Assembly (NCBI GenBank): GCA_903860855.1
Contig: CAIOSF010000264.1
Location: 1-7,966, forward strand
Direction of reading: 5' to 3'
Length of the DNA: 7,966 nt
Origin: an uncultured Alphaproteobacteria bacterium
GTDB taxonomy: Bacteria; Pseudomonadota; Alphaproteobacteria; Rickettsiales; Midichloriaceae
Both the position numbers and the translations under genes were made by a program. The notes beneath the pieces are model-generated. The model worked only from the letters and a program-made list of their open reading frames with translations, searched no databases and was not told where the DNA came from. Shown in pieces: positions 6,468-7,966 of this stretch (positions are counted from its first letter, which is position 1; each line of letters begins with the position of its first letter).

Positions 6468-7966
6468 CTATGCTTTACCAGCAGCAGTAATGCATACCTT
6501 CGCTAAATTCCCAGGCGTATAACTGAACGGAGTGATTACTTGTTCAACAATTCTGACAGAACTACTATCAGAGCTTCTTCTCAAAACATGCGAGAGAGCT
6601 TCTTCTCTTAATCCATGCAGAATCTCATCACGTTCGTTCAAGGATACTATCGTATTCAATGCATGAGAAATCTCCGCAAGAGCTGCACCATAGGCATTAG
6701 CAATAGCAAAATTCTCTGGCAAAATCACATCAATGTTAAAGAATTTCTTATCTATTATTGCCGCCCCTCCTCCCACTAAAATTATAGGCAGATCATTTCT
6801 CACAGTAATTTTTCTTACTAGCTCTTCTATTTTATCTACGGCAATTCTGATAACCTTTTCATAGCCTTCTATATCCAAATCTACTTTGACTTTCGCTTTA
6901 AGATTCAAAACCTCACTACCACTGATAATCCCTATATCAGTCAATGTAAGGATATCACCACCAAAACTCTTAGCATACTTGAATAATTCTTTTGCCACAC
7001 TATGAGAGCAAATATTTACATCATCACCACTAATCTTGATCTCGCTTCCACCACCAAGAGCTATTGATATGACGTCAGGCATCTGAAAGTTCATAGCAAT
7101 ACCAGCAATAGTTGACATAGTGCAAGACTTCACAGGGAATCCATTTAATACCATTCCACAATCACTTGATGTACCACCTATGTCAATTATAATGGCATTA
7201 TCTAGCCCTGCCAACTTGCTGGCTCCGATGAATGAGTTAGTTTGACCAGCCGATATAGTCTTTATCGGAAATTTCAAAGCTTCGTCTATTGGCATAATAG
7301 TGCCATTGTTCTGAGTGATGAATATAGGAGCATTTATACCATGAGCATTGATGATATTATCAAGTTTATCAGCTGATGAAAAGTCGAAAGACTTCTTCAA
7401 TATCTTCATCAAAGTGCTATTAAGTATAGTTGCGTTCTCCCTCTCAACTATACCTATGCTGCCTATTTGATGAGAAAGAGAATATGATACCTTACCATTG
7501 AATTTCTCATCCAATAATTTTGCTACCTCAAGCTCATGCTCAGGGTATAACGAGGCAAAAACGGAGGAAACAGCAATAGACTCAGCGCCATTTGTAAGCA
7601 GAGAATCAAGGCCAGCATTAATTTCATCTATGTCCAAAGGAGTAATCTCTTTACCATCGCATTCAAATCCACCATTCACCGTAATACTCCCAGCCAAAAC
7701 ACTTTTTTGAAGATTTTCCGGCCAAGAGAAGCAAGGCGGTAAAATGCTTGGCATATGACCAGCAATTCTAATTAAGCCAACTTTGCATAGACCTTGGCGC
7801 TGCAATAAGGCATTTGTGCATTGGGTTGTACCTATGACAGCCCTAACAACCAGCGTTTTATCTATATCAATACGATTTTCAACATTCTTAAAAACACCTC
7901 CTAATGCTACCGCTACTCCTTGATGTATCGGACTTGTGGTTATAGCTTTAGCGTAGCTCAGCACAT
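6468..7966 (-). CDS. Hydantoinase/oxoprolinase-family protein (5' truncated by window)
   Basis: The gene enters from the right edge. The GTG at 7964 would encode a residue in the middle of the N-terminal domain (SYAKAITTSPIHQGV, a 'K..TT....GV' segment), so about 30 N-terminal residues with the first phosphate loop lie outside. Numbering from that codon, visible motifs are GTTQCTNALLQR (45-56), RIAGHMPSILPP (66-77), the second-domain phosphate motif IDIGGTSSDCG (260-270), GGGSE (304-308), VGGGAAI (397-403) and a closing ITPFSYTPGN (477-486). This fits the ~515-residue single-chain subgroup of the HyuA-like, actin-fold ATPases, which couple ATP hydrolysis to opening of lactam or hydantoin-type amides. 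The substrate cannot be assigned; no partner subunit is visible. The observed 498 residues plus the missing start agree with an intact gene. It is convergent with the orphan gene, 122 bases apart. Confidence 0.8.
   Translation of the reverse strand, partial: VLSYAKAITTSPIHQGVAVALGGVFKNVENRIDIDKTLVVRAVIGTTQCTNALLQRQGLCKVGLIRIAGHMPSILPPCFSWPENLQKSVLAGSITVNGGFECDGKEITPLDIDEINAGLDSLLTNGAESIAVSSVFASLYPEHELEVAKLLDEKFNGKVSYSLSHQIGSIGIVERENATILNSTLMKILKKSFDFSSADKLDNIINAHGINAPIFITQNNGTIMPIDEALKFPIKTISAGQTNSFIGASKLAGLDNAIIIDIGGTSSDCGMVLNGFPVKSCTMSTIAGIAMNFQMPDVISIALGGGSEIKISGDDVNICSHSVAKELFKYAKSFGGDILTLTDIGIISGSEVLNLKAKVKVDLDIEGYEKVIRIAVDKIEELVRKITVRNDLPIILVGGGAAIIDKKFFNIDVILPENFAIANAYGAALAEISHALNTIVSLNERDEILHGLREEALSHVLRRSSDSSSVRIVEQVITPFSYTPGNLAKVCITAAGKA

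Overview
The window looks like an AT-rich, accessory-containing stretch of an alphaproteobacterial genome, plausibly a host-associated lineage such as Rickettsiales (Midichloria-like) or Holosporales. The main pointers are an alphaproteobacterial-style FliI flagellar ATPase, ordinary fatty-acid genes, AT-rich spacers and a large orphan protein. The order-level assignment is an inference from gene content and base composition and is not proven here.

Layout from left to right. Positions 2-688 (+) hold the C-terminal part of a family-3 periplasmic solute-binding protein, which runs off the left edge and carries an unusual Gln/Asn/Ser/Glu-rich tail of about 118 residues. Positions 689-961 have no intact gene, only small hairpins and a possible relic frame. 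Positions 962-4210 (-) form a probable three-gene operon, transcribed fliI (export ATPase), fabD (malonyl-CoA:ACP transacylase), fabG (3-oxoacyl-ACP reductase), with gaps of 39 and 45 bases. Positions 4211-4584 are a divergent control region. It holds a good sigma70-like promoter for fliI, a tandem 12-base repeat just upstream of its -35 box, a full TTAA-N7-TTAA site matching the CtrA consensus, and a perfect 17-bp inverted repeat overlapping that site. Positions 4585-6345 (+) encode a 586-residue orphan protein whose last ~105 residues resemble a RelE/ParE-type fold; its reading frame stays open upstream of the ATG without an ordinary start codon. Positions 6468-7966 (-) hold most of a hydantoinase/oxoprolinase-family protein that runs off the right edge.

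FliI energises flagellar protein export at the inner membrane. FabD and FabG act in the cytoplasm, in malonyl transfer and the first reduction of fatty-acid elongation. Their pairing with fliI, with no visible fliJ or acpP, is unusual and suggests genome rearrangement. The most interesting part is the 4.2-4.6 kb control region together with the divergent orphan gene. A cell-cycle or flagellar regulator may act on both sides, and the orphan may be a secreted effector or toxin-like protein.
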